A stretch of 63,286 nucleotides of DNA from Sphingomonadaceae bacterium (lineage in GTDB: Bacteria; Pseudomonadota; Alphaproteobacteria; Sphingomonadales; Sphingomonadaceae): assembly GCA_029268145.1 (NCBI GenBank), contig JAJUHA010000011.1, positions 1 to 63,286 on the forward strand, read 5' to 3'. Position numbers and translations under genes: made by a program. Shown one piece after another: positions 1 through 9,984 of this stretch. A model generated the notes under the pieces. The model saw nothing but the letters and a program-made list of their open reading frames with translations. It ran no database searches and was not told the DNA's origin. Position 1 is the stretch's first letter, and each line of letters starts with the position of its first letter.

Positions 1-29
1 GCCCGCGCCCCGGCCGGGCGGGCGGCCGC

Positions 30-647
30 CTAGCAGCGCAGGGCGGGGGGGTTGCCGCGCATGCGGCAGCCGGCCGAGAGATCGGGCAGGCGCACATAGC
101 TGAGGTCGGTGCGCGCCAGCGGCTCGGCCCTGTAGCTCGCCGTCAGCGTCTGCCGCAGCAGCGGAAGCTCGGTCGTCACGAAGCCGGCGAGCTTGCCCTT
201 GGGCACGGCGAGCACGTCCCGCGCGGTCCGCGCGGCCCGGTCGCAGAAGGCATATTGCGCTTCGAGCGTCGAATAGCCCTGGTAGAGCCGCGTGTTGTAG
301 CGGTCGTTGGCGCGCGGCCCGGCGCGCGCGCCCTCCTTCCGGTTGAAATAGGCAGCCAGCGTCTTCACGGCACCGGCCAGCTCGTCCGAATGCTGGCGCA
401 GGAAGGCGTTGTAGTTGTCGACGATCCGGTGGGCCTTCGAGAAGCTGCACTGCAGCGCCGCGACGTTCAGCCCGGCCCGGAGCGACCAGATGGCCTGCGC
501 CTCGGCCTCGCGCGCGGTCATGCCCGGCAGGGCCAGGGGGTCCGCAGCGGCGGCCGACGCCGGCCCCTGCGCGGCGGCGGGGGGTGCGGCAGCGAGGCCG
601 GCGAGCAGGACGAGCCCGCCCGCCAGACCCCCGAGCGCGCGCCGCAT
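30..647 (-). CDS. Secreted protein of unknown function, 205 aa
   Basis: The protein begins with an Arg-Arg pair, a hydrophobic run rich in Leu, Ala and Gly, and an Ala-Ala-Ala-Gln end, which reads as a Sec signal peptide of about 27 residues. The mature part is mainly helical, with three spaced cysteines (near residues 66 and 139 and at the C-terminus) that could form disulfides. I do not recognise a named family. The start is the ATG that overlaps the stop of the upstream SCP2-domain gene as TGATG, so the two are probably co-translated. The frame stays open further upstream, but only antisense to the SCP2 gene, so I did not extend it. Confidence 0.7.
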   Translation of the reverse strand: MRRALGGLAGGLVLLAGLAAAPPAAAQGPASAAAADPLALPGMTAREAEAQAIWSLRAGLNVAALQCSFSKAHRIVDNYNAFLRQHSDELAGAVKTLAAYFNRKEGARAGPRANDRYNTRLYQGYSTLEAQYAFCDRAARTARDVLAVPKGKLAGFVTTELPLLRQTLTASYRAEPLARTDLSYVRLPDLSAGCRMRGNPPALRC

Positions 648-949
648 CAGCCGAGGATCTTGCCCAGCTGCATGGCGATGCTCATGTCCCCTTCCACCTT
701 CAGCTTGCCCATCATGAAGGCCATCTGGGCATTCTGCTTGCCGGCCGCGATGTCGGTGAAATCGGCCATCGACACCTTGATCCGGCAATCCGCGGCCGCG
801 CCGTCGTTCGAGACGACGGGCGTGTCCCCGGTGCCGTCGATCAGCACGGCGCCGTCGTCGCCGAAGTCGAACACCACCCGCTTGCCGGCGATGGCGCCGT
901 TCTTCTCCACCCGCTCCTTCATGCCGGCCGTGATCTCGCTGAGGCTCAT
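647..949 (-). CDS. SCP2 sterol-binding domain protein
   Basis: This is a single SCP-2-type lipid-binding domain of 100 residues. Supporting features are an N-terminal amphipathic helix, the segment VVFDFGDDGAVLIDG, a DCRIKVSMADFTDIAAGK segment typical of the fold, and the closing MMGKLKVEGDMSIAMQLGKIL. Family members bind fatty acids, acyl-CoAs or other lipids in the cytoplasm; the ligand here is unknown. The start ATG is preceded by GGGAGACAG, a good ribosome-binding site. A longer open frame upstream is arginine-rich and not protein-like. The gene overlaps the next one by one base, forming a two-gene unit. Confidence 0.85.
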   Translation of the reverse strand: MSLSEITAGMKERVEKNGAIAGKRVVFDFGDDGAVLIDGTGDTPVVSNDGAAADCRIKVSMADFTDIAAGKQNAQMAFMMGKLKVEGDMSIAMQLGKILG

Positions 950-1010
950 GTCTGTCTCCCTTCGTCTGGCGTGGCAAACTCTGCTCAAGCCCTCTCTGCC
1001 CAAGCCCTGG

Positions 1011-1361
1011 TCAGTTGCCGGCAGGCGCCGGCGTGGCGGCTTCGGCCCCGGGCGCTGCGGCTGGCGCGCCGGCGGCTCCGCCTTCGTCCGCTGCAACCGG
1101 GACTGCGGCCTCGGGCATCGGCGTTGCCAGCGGGTCGGCCATCACCGGGCCTTCCGCCGCGTCGGCGAGGCGGCCGGCGGGATCGTCCGCCACCACTTCG
1201 GCGACCGTGCTGTCCGAAATCGCGCTTTCGAGCTCGGCGAGCTCGCCGGCGGGCATCTCCGCCTCGGCCGACCCTTCGGCGCCCTCGGTGGCGGCCTTGT
1301 CGGCACCCGCGCCGCTGCAGGCCGAGACCAGAAGCGCCAGCACCGGCACTAGCACCCGCAT
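1011..1361 (-). CDS. Small Ala/Glu/Pro-rich lipoprotein, 116 aa
   Basis: The N-terminus MRVLVPVLALLVSAC is a lipoprotein signal ending in the lipobox LVSAC, with Cys15 as the expected lipidated residue. The remainder is low-complexity, dominated by Ala, Glu, Gly and Pro, and ends in an Ala-Pro repeat. It looks like an unstructured periplasmic anchor. No domain is recognised. Low-complexity GC-rich frames can be spurious, but the intact lipobox right after an ATG argues for a real gene. It lies between lipB and the SCP2 gene on the same strand. Confidence 0.6.
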   Translation of the reverse strand: MRVLVPVLALLVSACSGAGADKAATEGAEGSAEAEMPAGELAELESAISDSTVAEVVADDPAGRLADAAEGPVMADPLATPMPEAAVPVAADEGGAAGAPAAAPGAEAATPAPAGN

Positions 1362-1415
1362 CGTCTCTCCCTCGACCGTCGGCCCGGTGGGCCTCCTCCA
1401 GTCCTGTGCCGGCGC

Positions 1416-2129
1416 CTAGCGGCCTTTGCCGGCGGCCTCAAGCGCTATCGGCCGGGCGCTCGCCAGCCCGTCCAGAAACCCCCTCGCCTCGGCGAGGAGC
1501 GCGGCATCGAGCGCGGCCATGCCGGCGCCCGGCACCAGGTCGGCAAGCCGCGTCACCCGGCTGCCGGCGAGGCCGCAGGGCACGATCGCCCGGTAGGCCG
1601 AGAGGTCGGGGGCGACGTTGATGGCCATGCCGTGGAAGCTCACCCACTGCCGGACCCTGAGGCCGATTGCCGCAATCTTCGCCTCGCCGGCGCCTTCGCC
1701 CACCCAGACGCCAGTTCCGGTCGCGCTGCGCCGGGCCGCCACGCCGAGGCGGGCCAGCGCGGCGATCGCCCAGCCCTCCAGCCCGGCCACCAGCCGGCGC
1801 ACGTCGCGGCCGCGGCGCTTCAGGTCGAGCAGCACATAGACGACCCGCTGGCCGGGCCCGTGCCAGGTGTATTTCCCGCCCCGCCCGGCCGCCACCACCG
1901 GGAAGCGCTCGGGCTCGACCAGCTCGTCGGGCCGGGCCGAGGTGCCCGCCGTCACCACCGGCGCATGCTCGAGGAACCAGATCCGCTCCTGCGCCCTGCC
2001 GGCGGCAATCGCCGCCACCTCCTGCTCCATGCGGGCAAGCGCCTCGGCATAGGCGACGAGGCCGGGCGTGACCTCGACGGCCACCCCGGCCGCGACCAGC
2101 GCGTCCCCGATCCCGTCCGCAGCGGACAT
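1416..2129 (-). CDS. lipB: Octanoyltransferase LipB
   Basis: LipB transfers octanoyl groups from acyl carrier protein to lipoyl domains, the first step of endogenous lipoic acid synthesis in the cytoplasm. The signature RGGKYTWHGPGQRVVYVLLDL is present in the middle of the protein. The catalytic Lys lies in AKIAAIG and the catalytic Cys in IVPCGLAGSRVTRL, with FHGMAINV between them. Length (about 237 aa) fits the family. I chose the ATG at 2129 because GGAAGGG sits five bases upstream; an in-frame GTG at 2135 would add two residues. It is transcribed divergently from the carboxypeptidase gene, with starts about 45 bases apart. Confidence 0.95.
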   Translation of the reverse strand: MSAADGIGDALVAAGVAVEVTPGLVAYAEALARMEQEVAAIAAGRAQERIWFLEHAPVVTAGTSARPDELVEPERFPVVAAGRGGKYTWHGPGQRVVYVLLDLKRRGRDVRRLVAGLEGWAIAALARLGVAARRSATGTGVWVGEGAGEAKIAAIGLRVRQWVSFHGMAINVAPDLSAYRAIVPCGLAGSRVTRLADLVPGAGMAALDAALLAEARGFLDGLASARPIALEAAGKGR

Positions 2130-2137
2130 CTTCACCC

Positions 2138-2166
2138 TTCCATTCCCTGGCAGCCCGGGTTAGCAT
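2138..2166 (+). promoter_or_regulatory. Putative promoter of the D-Ala-D-Ala carboxypeptidase gene
   Basis: TTCCAT (2138-2143), a 17-base spacer and TAGCAT (2161-2166) sit directly before the ATG at 2174. The -10 box matches TATAAT at four of six positions, while the -35 box is weak. Spacing predicts transcription starting at or next to the start codon, which would make a leaderless message. This is inference from position and sequence only. Confidence 0.3.
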
Positions 2167-2173
2167 TGCCCTG

Positions 2174-3160
2174 ATGGGTCTGTGGAATGCCATCCTCGGC
2201 CGGGCGCGACGCGCGGCGTTTCCGCTCGTCCTCGCCGCGGCCCTGCCGAGCGTGCCCATCCTGCCGCTGCTCGCTCCGGCGCCGGCCTCGGCCACCAGCC
2301 TCTTCGCCCAGTCCCGCTATGCCGCACTTGTGCTCGATGCAAGCACGGGCGAGGTGCTCTATGCCCGCCAGCCCGATGCCGAGCGCTTCCCGGCCTCCAT
2401 CACCAAGGTGATGACACTCTACCTCGTCTTCGAGCGGCTGGCGGCAGGCCAGCTCCGCCTCGACGACCCGGTCACGATGAGCGCCCGGGCCGCCGCCCAG
2501 CGCCCCTCGAAGCTGGGCCTGAAGGCCGGGGAGACGCTGACGGTCGACCAGGCCATCCGCGCGCTCGCCACCAAGTCGGCCAACGATGTCGCCGTCGCGC
2601 TTGCCGAGCATGTCGCCGGCAGCGAGTCCGGGTTCGCCCGGCTGATGACCCACCGGGCCCAGGCGCTCGGCATGACGCGCAGCCGGTTCGTCAACCCCTC
2701 GGGCCTGCCGGATCCCCGCCAGGTCACGACCGCGCGCGACATCGCGACCCTCTCGCTCGCGCTCATCCGCGACTTCCCGCAATATTATCCCTATTTCCAG
2801 CAGCAGCAGTTCGTCTTCCAGGGCCGGGCCATGCCCAACCACAACCATCTGCTGCGCACCATGCCGGGCGTGGACGGGATCAAGACCGGCTTCACCAATG
2901 CCGCGGGCTTCACGCTCGCGGCCTCGGCCGTGCGCGATGGCCGCCGGCTCGTCGCCGTGGTCCTCGGCAGCCCGACCCGGCCGGGCCGGGACGCCAATGT
3001 CGAGGCCCTGCTCGCCTCGGGCTTCCGCGTGCTCGCCGCCCGCGCCCAGGGCCAGCGCGTCCAGGTGGCCGACCTTCTCGCCGAGCCGGCCGACCTCAAC
3101 GATTCGCTCCTCTCCGCCCTCGTCGAGCAGGGCAGCGCTGACCCGACGCCGCGCCGCTGA
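2174..3160 (+). CDS. D-alanyl-D-alanine carboxypeptidase (peptidase S11)
   Basis: This is a low-molecular-weight penicillin-binding protein that removes the terminal D-Ala from peptidoglycan stem peptides in the periplasm. All three active-site motifs are present: Ser75-Ile-Thr-Lys78, Ser135-Ala-Asn137 and Lys237-Thr-Gly239. An uncleaved or cleavable signal with a hydrophobic stretch spans about residues 16-41. At 328 residues it is shorter than DacA or DacC of E. coli and probably lacks or shortens the C-terminal beta domain and membrane anchor. It lies 93 bases before the polyamine transporter operon and opposite lipB. Confidence 0.92.
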   Translation: MGLWNAILGRARRAAFPLVLAAALPSVPILPLLAPAPASATSLFAQSRYAALVLDASTGEVLYARQPDAERFPASITKVMTLYLVFERLAAGQLRLDDPVTMSARAAAQRPSKLGLKAGETLTVDQAIRALATKSANDVAVALAEHVAGSESGFARLMTHRAQALGMTRSRFVNPSGLPDPRQVTTARDIATLSLALIRDFPQYYPYFQQQQFVFQGRAMPNHNHLLRTMPGVDGIKTGFTNAAGFTLAASAVRDGRRLVAVVLGSPTRPGRDANVEALLASGFRVLAARAQGQRVQVADLLAEPADLNDSLLSALVEQGSADPTPRR

Positions 3161-3253
3161 CCGGAGGCTGGCGAAGGCCGCTGCCGGCGGGGCTTCACCG
3201 CCGCCCCGATTCCCGTTACCCGTGCGGCGCAGATCCGCTACCCGGGGGGTGAC

Positions 3254-4342
3254 GTGGCACGCGAGGACGCCGTCGGAGATGCGCTCACTGCCCCGCTCGG
3301 GCGGCGCCGCCTTCTTGCCGGCATGGGTGCCGCGGCCGTCGCCTTCTCGCTCGAGGGCTGCGGCACGTCCGCCGAGCAGCGCCTCAATTTCCTGAACTGG
3401 CAGGACTATATCGGCGAGACCACGCTGGCCGACTTCCGCGCCAGGACCGGCGTGCGGGTAAACCAGTCCTATTTCGCCACCAACGACGAGCTGTTTGCCA
3501 AGCTGAAGGCGGGCAACCAGGGCTATGACGTCATCGTCCCGTCCAACGAGTTCGTCGAGCGGATGCGCGCGGCCGACATGCTCGAGCCGCTCAATCCGGC
3601 GAGGATCCCCAATCTCGCCAACATCGAGGAGTCCTTCCGCACCGCCGCCTGGGACCCGGCGCCGCGCCATTCCGTCCCCTACACCTGGCTGGTGCTGGGG
3701 ATCGGCTACCGCAGGTCCCGCGTGCAGGGCACGCCCGACAGCTGGAAGTGGCTGTTCGACAGCGACCTCTACAAGGGCCGCATCGCCCTCCTGACCGACG
3801 CCGCCGACCTCATCCGGCTGGGCGCGAAATACATGGGGAAGTCGCTCGTCGGCGTCGATGCCGCAACGGCCCAGGCCGTTGCCGACATGCTCGGCCGGCA
3901 GAAGCCCAACATCCGCCGGTTCCACGAGGATGATGGCCAGGACCTGCTGCTCGCCGGCGAGGTCGATCTCGCCCTCGAATACAATGGCGACATTGCCCAG
4001 CGCATGCGGGAAGACCCGGACATCGACTTCGTGGTGCCACGGGAGGGCTCGCTCATCAACGCCGACACGCTCGCCATTCCGAAGGGCGCGAAGGATCCGG
4101 AGCTCGCCCACGCCTTCATCGACTTCCTGCTCGACGCCGAGGTCGGCCGGGGCATCAGCGAGACGATCCTCTACCCCACCCCCAATGCCGCGGCGCGGGC
4201 GCTGATGCCGCCGGACTACGCCGCGAATCCGGTCATCTTCCCCTCCGGCCCCGGCTGGGAGGCGAGCGAATGGGGCCGCTTCGAGGGCGCGGAGATGCAG
4301 CGCCTGTTCGAGGAGCTCATCACCCGCATGCGCGCGGCCTGA
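3254..4342 (+). CDS. Spermidine/putrescine-type ABC transporter substrate-binding protein
   Basis: This is the periplasmic binding component of a PotFGHI/PotABCD-type uptake system. The mature domain opens with LNFLNWQDYIGETTLADF and contains GYDVIVPSNEF and VPYTWLVLGIGY, all typical of PotD/PotF. The N-terminus combines a twin-arginine-like run (RRR at 17-19) with a lipobox ending at Cys36 (LEGC), so it is probably a lipid-anchored Tat substrate. I chose the GTG at 3254, preceded by a G-rich ribosome-binding site. The two permeases and the ATPase follow directly. The substrate may be a polyamine, but this family also takes related cations or opine-like compounds. Confidence 0.88.
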   Translation: MAREDAVGDALTAPLGRRRLLAGMGAAAVAFSLEGCGTSAEQRLNFLNWQDYIGETTLADFRARTGVRVNQSYFATNDELFAKLKAGNQGYDVIVPSNEFVERMRAADMLEPLNPARIPNLANIEESFRTAAWDPAPRHSVPYTWLVLGIGYRRSRVQGTPDSWKWLFDSDLYKGRIALLTDAADLIRLGAKYMGKSLVGVDAATAQAVADMLGRQKPNIRRFHEDDGQDLLLAGEVDLALEYNGDIAQRMREDPDIDFVVPREGSLINADTLAIPKGAKDPELAHAFIDFLLDAEVGRGISETILYPTPNAAARALMPPDYAANPVIFPSGPGWEASEWGRFEGAEMQRLFEELITRMRAA

Positions 4343-4364
4343 CGGGCACGGGACGGGGGCGAAG

Positions 4365-5222
4365 GTGGACAACCGGGTCGACTGGCACCGTGCGCCCGGC
4401 CCCTTCGCGGCCATCCTCGGCCCGCCGCTGGCCTGGTTTCTGCTGTTCTTCGCCGTCCCGCTCGCGGTGGTCCTCGCCATGAGCTTCGGCACCAACGTGG
4501 GCGTTGCCGACATCGCGATCTCGGGCACCTTCGCCAACCACGCGCGCACCCTCGAGCCGGTCTATCTCGGCATCTTCCTCAAGTCCTTCGCCATCGCCGG
4601 GGCAGCGACGCTGCTCTGCCTCGTCCTCGGCTTTCCGCTCGCGCTCGTCGTCGCCTTCGCCACCCCGCGCGCCCGCACGCTGCTGCTGGTGGCCATCATG
4701 CTTCCCTTCTGGACCAACCTCCTCATCCGCACCTATGCGCTGATGACCGTCCTGCGCGACGGGGGTCTCGTCAATTCGGCGCTGGAAACGCTCGGCGTCG
4801 GCCCGCTTCCGCTCCTCTACAACAATTTCGCCGTCATCCTCGGGCTCGTCTACATCCACCTTCCCTTCATGGTCCTGCCCATTGCCGCCAGCCTCGAGCG
4901 GCTCGACCGCTCGCTCGTCGAGGCAAGTCTCGATCTCGGCGCCTCGCACCTTGGCACCGTGCTGCGCATCATCCTTCCGCTGGCCGCGCCCGGCATCATG
5001 GCCGGACTCCTCCTCACCTTCATCCCGGCGCTCGGCAGCTATCTCACCCCCGACCTCATGGGCGGGCCCGACAGCCAGATGATCGCCAACGTCATCGAGC
5101 GCCAGTTCAAGCGCGCCAACGACTGGCCGTTCGGCGCCGCGCTGGCCGTGCTCCTCGTCAACCTCACCCTGTTCGCGCTCGCGCTCCAGGGGCTGCTGCG
5201 CCGGCTGGAGCCTTCGCCATGA
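4365..5222 (+). CDS. ABC transporter permease, PotB/PotH type
   Basis: This inner-membrane permease of 285 residues has about six hydrophobic segments, starting with PPLAWFLLFFAVPLAVVLAMSFG. The EAA loop that contacts the ATPase reads EASLDLGASHLGTVLRIILPLAAPG. It begins at a GTG 22 bases after the binding-protein stop, and its TGA overlaps the next permease start as ATGA, so the two permeases are translationally coupled. Context identifies it as one half of the polyamine-type translocation channel. Confidence 0.9.
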   Translation: MDNRVDWHRAPGPFAAILGPPLAWFLLFFAVPLAVVLAMSFGTNVGVADIAISGTFANHARTLEPVYLGIFLKSFAIAGAATLLCLVLGFPLALVVAFATPRARTLLLVAIMLPFWTNLLIRTYALMTVLRDGGLVNSALETLGVGPLPLLYNNFAVILGLVYIHLPFMVLPIAASLERLDRSLVEASLDLGASHLGTVLRIILPLAAPGIMAGLLLTFIPALGSYLTPDLMGGPDSQMIANVIERQFKRANDWPFGAALAVLLVNLTLFALALQGLLRRLEPSP

Positions 5223-6057
5223 CGAGGCCCGCAAATGCGCCCGACCTCCTCGACTATTCCCGGCGCTGGCCGCTGCGCCTCGTCCTCGCCGCGGTCGGCC
5301 TGTTCCTCTATCTTCCCCTCCTCGTCCTCGTCGTCATGAGCTTCAACGACAGCCGGCAGACGACCGTGTGGCGCGGCTTCAGCCTCCGGTGGTACGAGAA
5401 GCTCGCCGGCAATGCCGAGCTGGTGGCAGCGCTGGGCAACTCGCTCCTCATCGCCGGACTCTCGACGCTGCTCTCGCTCCTCCTCGGCACGCTGGCGGCG
5501 ATCGCGCTGTGGCGCTTCCGCTTCCCCGGCCTCGGTCTCGTTGCGGCCGGCTTCACGCTTCCCATCGTCGTCCCGGAGATCTGCATGGGCGTTGCCATGC
5601 TCATCTTCTTCACCCGCATCCTCCCCTGGCCGCAGGATCTCGGCTGGCCGCTCGCGCTCGGCCCCATCGTCATCGCCCATGTCGCCTTCATCTTCCCCTT
5701 CGTCGCGGTCGTGGTCCGCGCCCGGCTCCAGAGCTTCAACCGCGAGGCGGAGGAAGCCGCGCGCGACCTTGGCGCCGGGCCGTGGCGCGCGCTCGTCGAC
5801 ATCGTCCTCCCCCACTTGAAGCCGAGCCTGATTGCCGGCGCGCTGCTCGCCTTCACCCTCTCCCTCGACGATTTCGTCATCACCTTCTTCACCGCCGGGC
5901 CCGACACCATCACCTTCCCGGTCAAGGTCTATTCGATGGTCCGCTTCGGCGTGACGCCCGAGGTCAACGCGATCTCGACCGTGCTGCTCCTCCTGACCGT
6001 GCTGCTCACGGCGGTCGCGCTGCGCGTCCAGGCCATCGCCGGAGAGAGGCTCGCGCC

Positions 6058-6061
<4 letters not shown>
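5219..6061 (+). CDS. ABC transporter permease, PotC/PotI type
   Basis: This is the second permease subunit, 280 residues with about six membrane segments. The EAA loop is EEAARDLGAGPWRALVDIVLPHLKPS, and the segment LAFTLSLDDFVITFFTAGP is a hallmark of PotC/PotI proteins. The start overlaps the previous gene and the stop overlaps potA by four bases (ATGA). It pairs with the upstream permease to form the heterodimeric channel. Confidence 0.91.
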
Positions 6062-7226
<1,165 letters not shown>

Positions 7227-7230
<4 letters not shown>

Positions 7231-8117
7231 ACCTGCCGCCCTCCCGCTGCGTGGAGGTTGCCGGCGGCGCCATCCACGCCCGCTGCTGGCCGGCGCCGCC
7301 GGGCGCTGCCGGCGCGCCGCTCGTCCTCGTCCATGCGACCGGCATGTGCGGGGCGGTCTATGCCGACCTGCTCGGCCCGCTTGCCGCCGACCCGGCGCGC
7401 GACTTCGCCATCTGGCTTCCCGACATGCGCGGCCACGGCCGGACCCGGCTTCCCGCCGCGCCCGGCGACGTGCCGGTCGACTGGCGGCCCTACCGCGCCG
7501 ACCTCGCCGCCTTCCTCGCCGCCGTCGCGCCGGATGCGCCGGTGCGGCTTGCCGGCCACAGCTTCGGCGCGACCACGGCCTGCGAGCTCGCCGCCGAGCG
7601 CCCCGGCCGGGTCGCAGCCCTCCTCCTCCTCGACCCCGCCTTCATCCCCTTCGACCAGGCGCGGGCCTACGCCGCCCTGCGTGCCGCCGGCGCCAACCCG
7701 CCCAACCCCATGGCCGAGGGTGCGCTGCGCCGCCGGCCGGGGTTCGCCAGCCGCGCCGAGGCGCGCGACCGCCTGCTGAGCCGCGGCGTCTTCGCCGGCT
7801 GGCCCGATGCCGCGCTCGACGCCTATCTCGAGGACGGCCTCGACGAGGCAGCGCAGCTGCGCTGCACGCCGGCCTGGGAAGCGACCAGCTTCCGCGGTGT
7901 CTCGACCACGCTGGAAGCGAGCCTCGCCGCGCTTTCCACCCCCTTCACCCTGCTCGCCGCGGCGGAGGGCTCGACCGTGAACGCCGGAGATTTCGCGCGC
8001 TTCGCGGGCCACCCCGCCTGCCGCCTCGCCGCGCGCGTTGCCGGCGGCCACTTCTTCCCGGTCACCCACCCAGAGGCGGTGCGCCCCCACCTCGAGGCCC
8101 TCGCCGGCCGTGGCTAG
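7227..8117 (+). CDS. Alpha/beta hydrolase
   Basis: This is an alpha/beta-hydrolase-fold enzyme of 296 residues. The nucleophile elbow is Gly110-His-Ser112-Phe-Gly. An oxyanion-region segment, LVHATGMCG, lies near residue 35. The C-terminal GGHFFPVTHPE carries the likely catalytic His. The substrate is unknown. The start overlaps the ATPase stop as ATGA, so it is translated with the transporter operon and may act on an imported compound. Its stop codon overlaps the stop of the convergent methyltransferase gene. Confidence 0.82.
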
Positions 8118-8881
8118 GGCCGCAGCGCCGAGAGGAACAGGAGCTCGAGGGTGACGGTCACCTTGCCATCCGGCCCGGCGTTGCGGGCGAAGGCGGCCTC
8201 GGCCGCGGCCCAGCGGCCGCGCGTCATCGGCACCCGGCTGCGCGCGGCAAGCCACCCGGTCTCCCCCATCGCCCGGGCGTCGCGCGCCAGGGTCAGAAGG
8301 TCGGGATAGCGAGCCTTCACCTCGACCACCTCGGCCACGGGCTCGGCGAATCCGGCGCGCTGCAGCAGGCCGGCGGCCTGCGCCGGGTCCACCGTCGGCC
8401 CGACGCGCGCGGCGAACCCGCCCCGGGCGAGGTCGGCCTCGCCGAAGGCCGCGCGCACCTGCGGCAGGGCGGTCCCGGCCGGGAACACCGCGAGCAGCCG
8501 CCCGCCCGGGCGCAGCGCGCGGCGCGCCAGCACCAGCGCGCCCGGGAGATCGTTGACGCCGTGCAGCCCCATGACCGAGCGGATCCGCGCGAGCGTCGCG
8601 TCGCCGAAGGGGAGCGCGTCCTCGGCGCACAGGAGGCGCGGCCCGGCTGCGGGCAGGCGTTCGGCGGCGAGGTCGGCGGCGATGTGGCCCCCGGGGGTGA
8701 TGGGCCCCGCCCCCCAGGTCAGCACCGGCCCCTCGGGCCCCGGCGGCAGCAGCGCCTCGCGCGCGGCAAGCTCGTCCGCGGCGTGGCGGAGCAGGAAGTC
8801 GGCCTGCGCCAGCCGCCCGCGCGCCCGCGCCCGGCGGCGGAGCACCGGCTCGAACGGCCGGCTGGCCTCCTGCTCGCCCAT
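8114..8881 (-). CDS. Class I SAM-dependent methyltransferase, NDUFAF5/BioC-like
   Basis: This 255-residue protein resembles the NDUFAF5/BioC-like methyltransferases. It has a basic N-terminus (RRRARARGRLAQADFLLRHAADELAAR), a motif-I region that here reads LTWGAGPITPGG, and the later block PFGDATLARIRSVMGLHGVNDLPGAL followed by LRPGGRLLAVFPAG. Related enzymes methylate or hydroxylate a respiratory complex I subunit, or act in biotin synthesis; the substrate here is unproven. Its ATG lies only 16 bases from the divergent comF start, so the two promoters must overlap the coding regions. Confidence 0.82.
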   Translation of the reverse strand: MGEQEASRPFEPVLRRRARARGRLAQADFLLRHAADELAAREALLPPGPEGPVLTWGAGPITPGGHIAADLAAERLPAAGPRLLCAEDALPFGDATLARIRSVMGLHGVNDLPGALVLARRALRPGGRLLAVFPAGTALPQVRAAFGEADLARGGFAARVGPTVDPAQAAGLLQRAGFAEPVAEVVEVKARYPDLLTLARDARAMGETGWLAARSRVPMTRGRWAAAEAAFARNAGPDGKVTVTLELLFLSALRP

Positions 8882-8897
8882 CCGCTAGCCTTGCCCC

Positions 8898-9692
8898 ATG
8901 GCGGCCACCCTCGCGCCCATTCCGCCCGCGTCCCCTGCTTCGCCCCTCGCCCGCGCGCGGTCGGCTGCCCGCGCGGCCTCCGCGGCCGTCCTCGATCTCC
9001 TGATGCCGCCGGCCTGCGCGGCGTGCAAGGAACCGGTCGCCACGCCGCACGGCCTGTGCGCCGCCTGCTTCGCAGGCCTGCCGCGGCTTCCCCATCCGCT
9101 GTGCACGCGCTGCGGCGAACCCATGCCGCCGCGCGGCCTCGTCGAGGAGGTCTGCCTGTCCTGCCGCGACGCAGCGCCTCCCTTCGCCTCGGCCCGCGCG
9201 CCCTTCGCCTATGACGGGCCGGCCCGCGCGCTGGTGCTGCGCGTCAAGTCCGGCCGCGAGGAGCTTGCCGCGCTGATGGCGCGGATGATGTGGGCCGCCG
9301 ATCCGCTGCCGGCGGAGGGCATCCTCGTTCCCGTGCCGCTCCACCGCTGGCGGCTTCTGGCGCGCGGCTACAACCAGTCCGCCCTGCTCGCCGGCGCGCT
9401 CGCCCGCCTGTCCGGCCTCCGCCACGCGCCGGAGCTTCTCGTCCGCACCCGCCGGACCCGCTCGTCCAGGGGGCTTTCGCGCGCCCAGCGCCACGCCAAT
9501 GTCGCCGGCGCCTTCGCGGTCCCCCCGGCGCTTCGCCCCGGCGTCGCGGGCGCCACGATCCTCCTCGTCGATGACGTGCTCACCTCGGGCGCGACCGCAG
9601 CCGCCGCGGCATCGGCGCTTCTTGCAGCGGGCGCCGGCTCGGTCCATGTTCGCACTTTCGCGCGCGTGGCGCGCGAGGTGACGCAATCCTAG
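8898..9692 (+). CDS. ComF family protein (phosphoribosyltransferase-like)
   Basis: The N-terminal zinc-ribbon region contains four CxxC pairs (Cys40/43, 54/57, 69/72, 86/89). The C-terminal phosphoribosyltransferase-like domain carries the PRPP-binding loop ILLVDDVLTSGAT. The protein matches ComF/GntX, involved in DNA uptake in competent bacteria and possibly in nucleotide salvage elsewhere. Its length of 264 residues is normal. The arrangement methyltransferase/comF/grxC is common in related alphaproteobacteria. TAGCCT lies six bases before the ATG and may be a -10 box for a leaderless transcript. Confidence 0.9.
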   Translation: MAATLAPIPPASPASPLARARSAARAASAAVLDLLMPPACAACKEPVATPHGLCAACFAGLPRLPHPLCTRCGEPMPPRGLVEEVCLSCRDAAPPFASARAPFAYDGPARALVLRVKSGREELAALMARMMWAADPLPAEGILVPVPLHRWRLLARGYNQSALLAGALARLSGLRHAPELLVRTRRTRSSRGLSRAQRHANVAGAFAVPPALRPGVAGATILLVDDVLTSGATAAAAASALLAAGAGSVHVRTFARVAREVTQS

Positions 9693-9720
9693 GGGTCCCG
9701 GTCCGTCAACGGAAGGCGCC

Positions 9721-9984
9721 ATGGCCAAGGTCGAGATCTACACCAAGTTCCTCTGCCCCTACTGCAGCCGGGCGAAGGCCGTGCTGCGCGCCCACGGCGC
9801 CGAGGTGACGGAGCATGACATCACCATGGGCGGGCCGCGGCGCCAGGAAATGCTTGCCCGCAGCAACGGGCGCACCACCGTGCCGCAGATCTTCATCGAC
9901 GGTCGCCACATCGGCGGCTGCGACGATCTCGTCGCGCTCGACCGCGCCGGCGGCCTCGCGCCGCTCCTTGCCGGCGCGGCATGA
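9721..9984 (+). CDS. grxC: Glutaredoxin 3
   Basis: This is a dithiol glutaredoxin of 87 residues that reduces disulfides with glutathione in the cytoplasm. The active site is Cys12-Pro-Tyr-Cys15, the cis-proline glutathione-binding segment is TTVPQIFIDG, and the GGCDDLVAL motif follows. It starts 29 bases after comF and overlaps the next gene by four bases (ATGA), indicating one transcript. Confidence 0.95.
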   Translation: MAKVEIYTKFLCPYCSRAKAVLRAHGAEVTEHDITMGGPRRQEMLARSNGRTTVPQIFIDGRHIGGCDDLVALDRAGGLAPLLAGAA

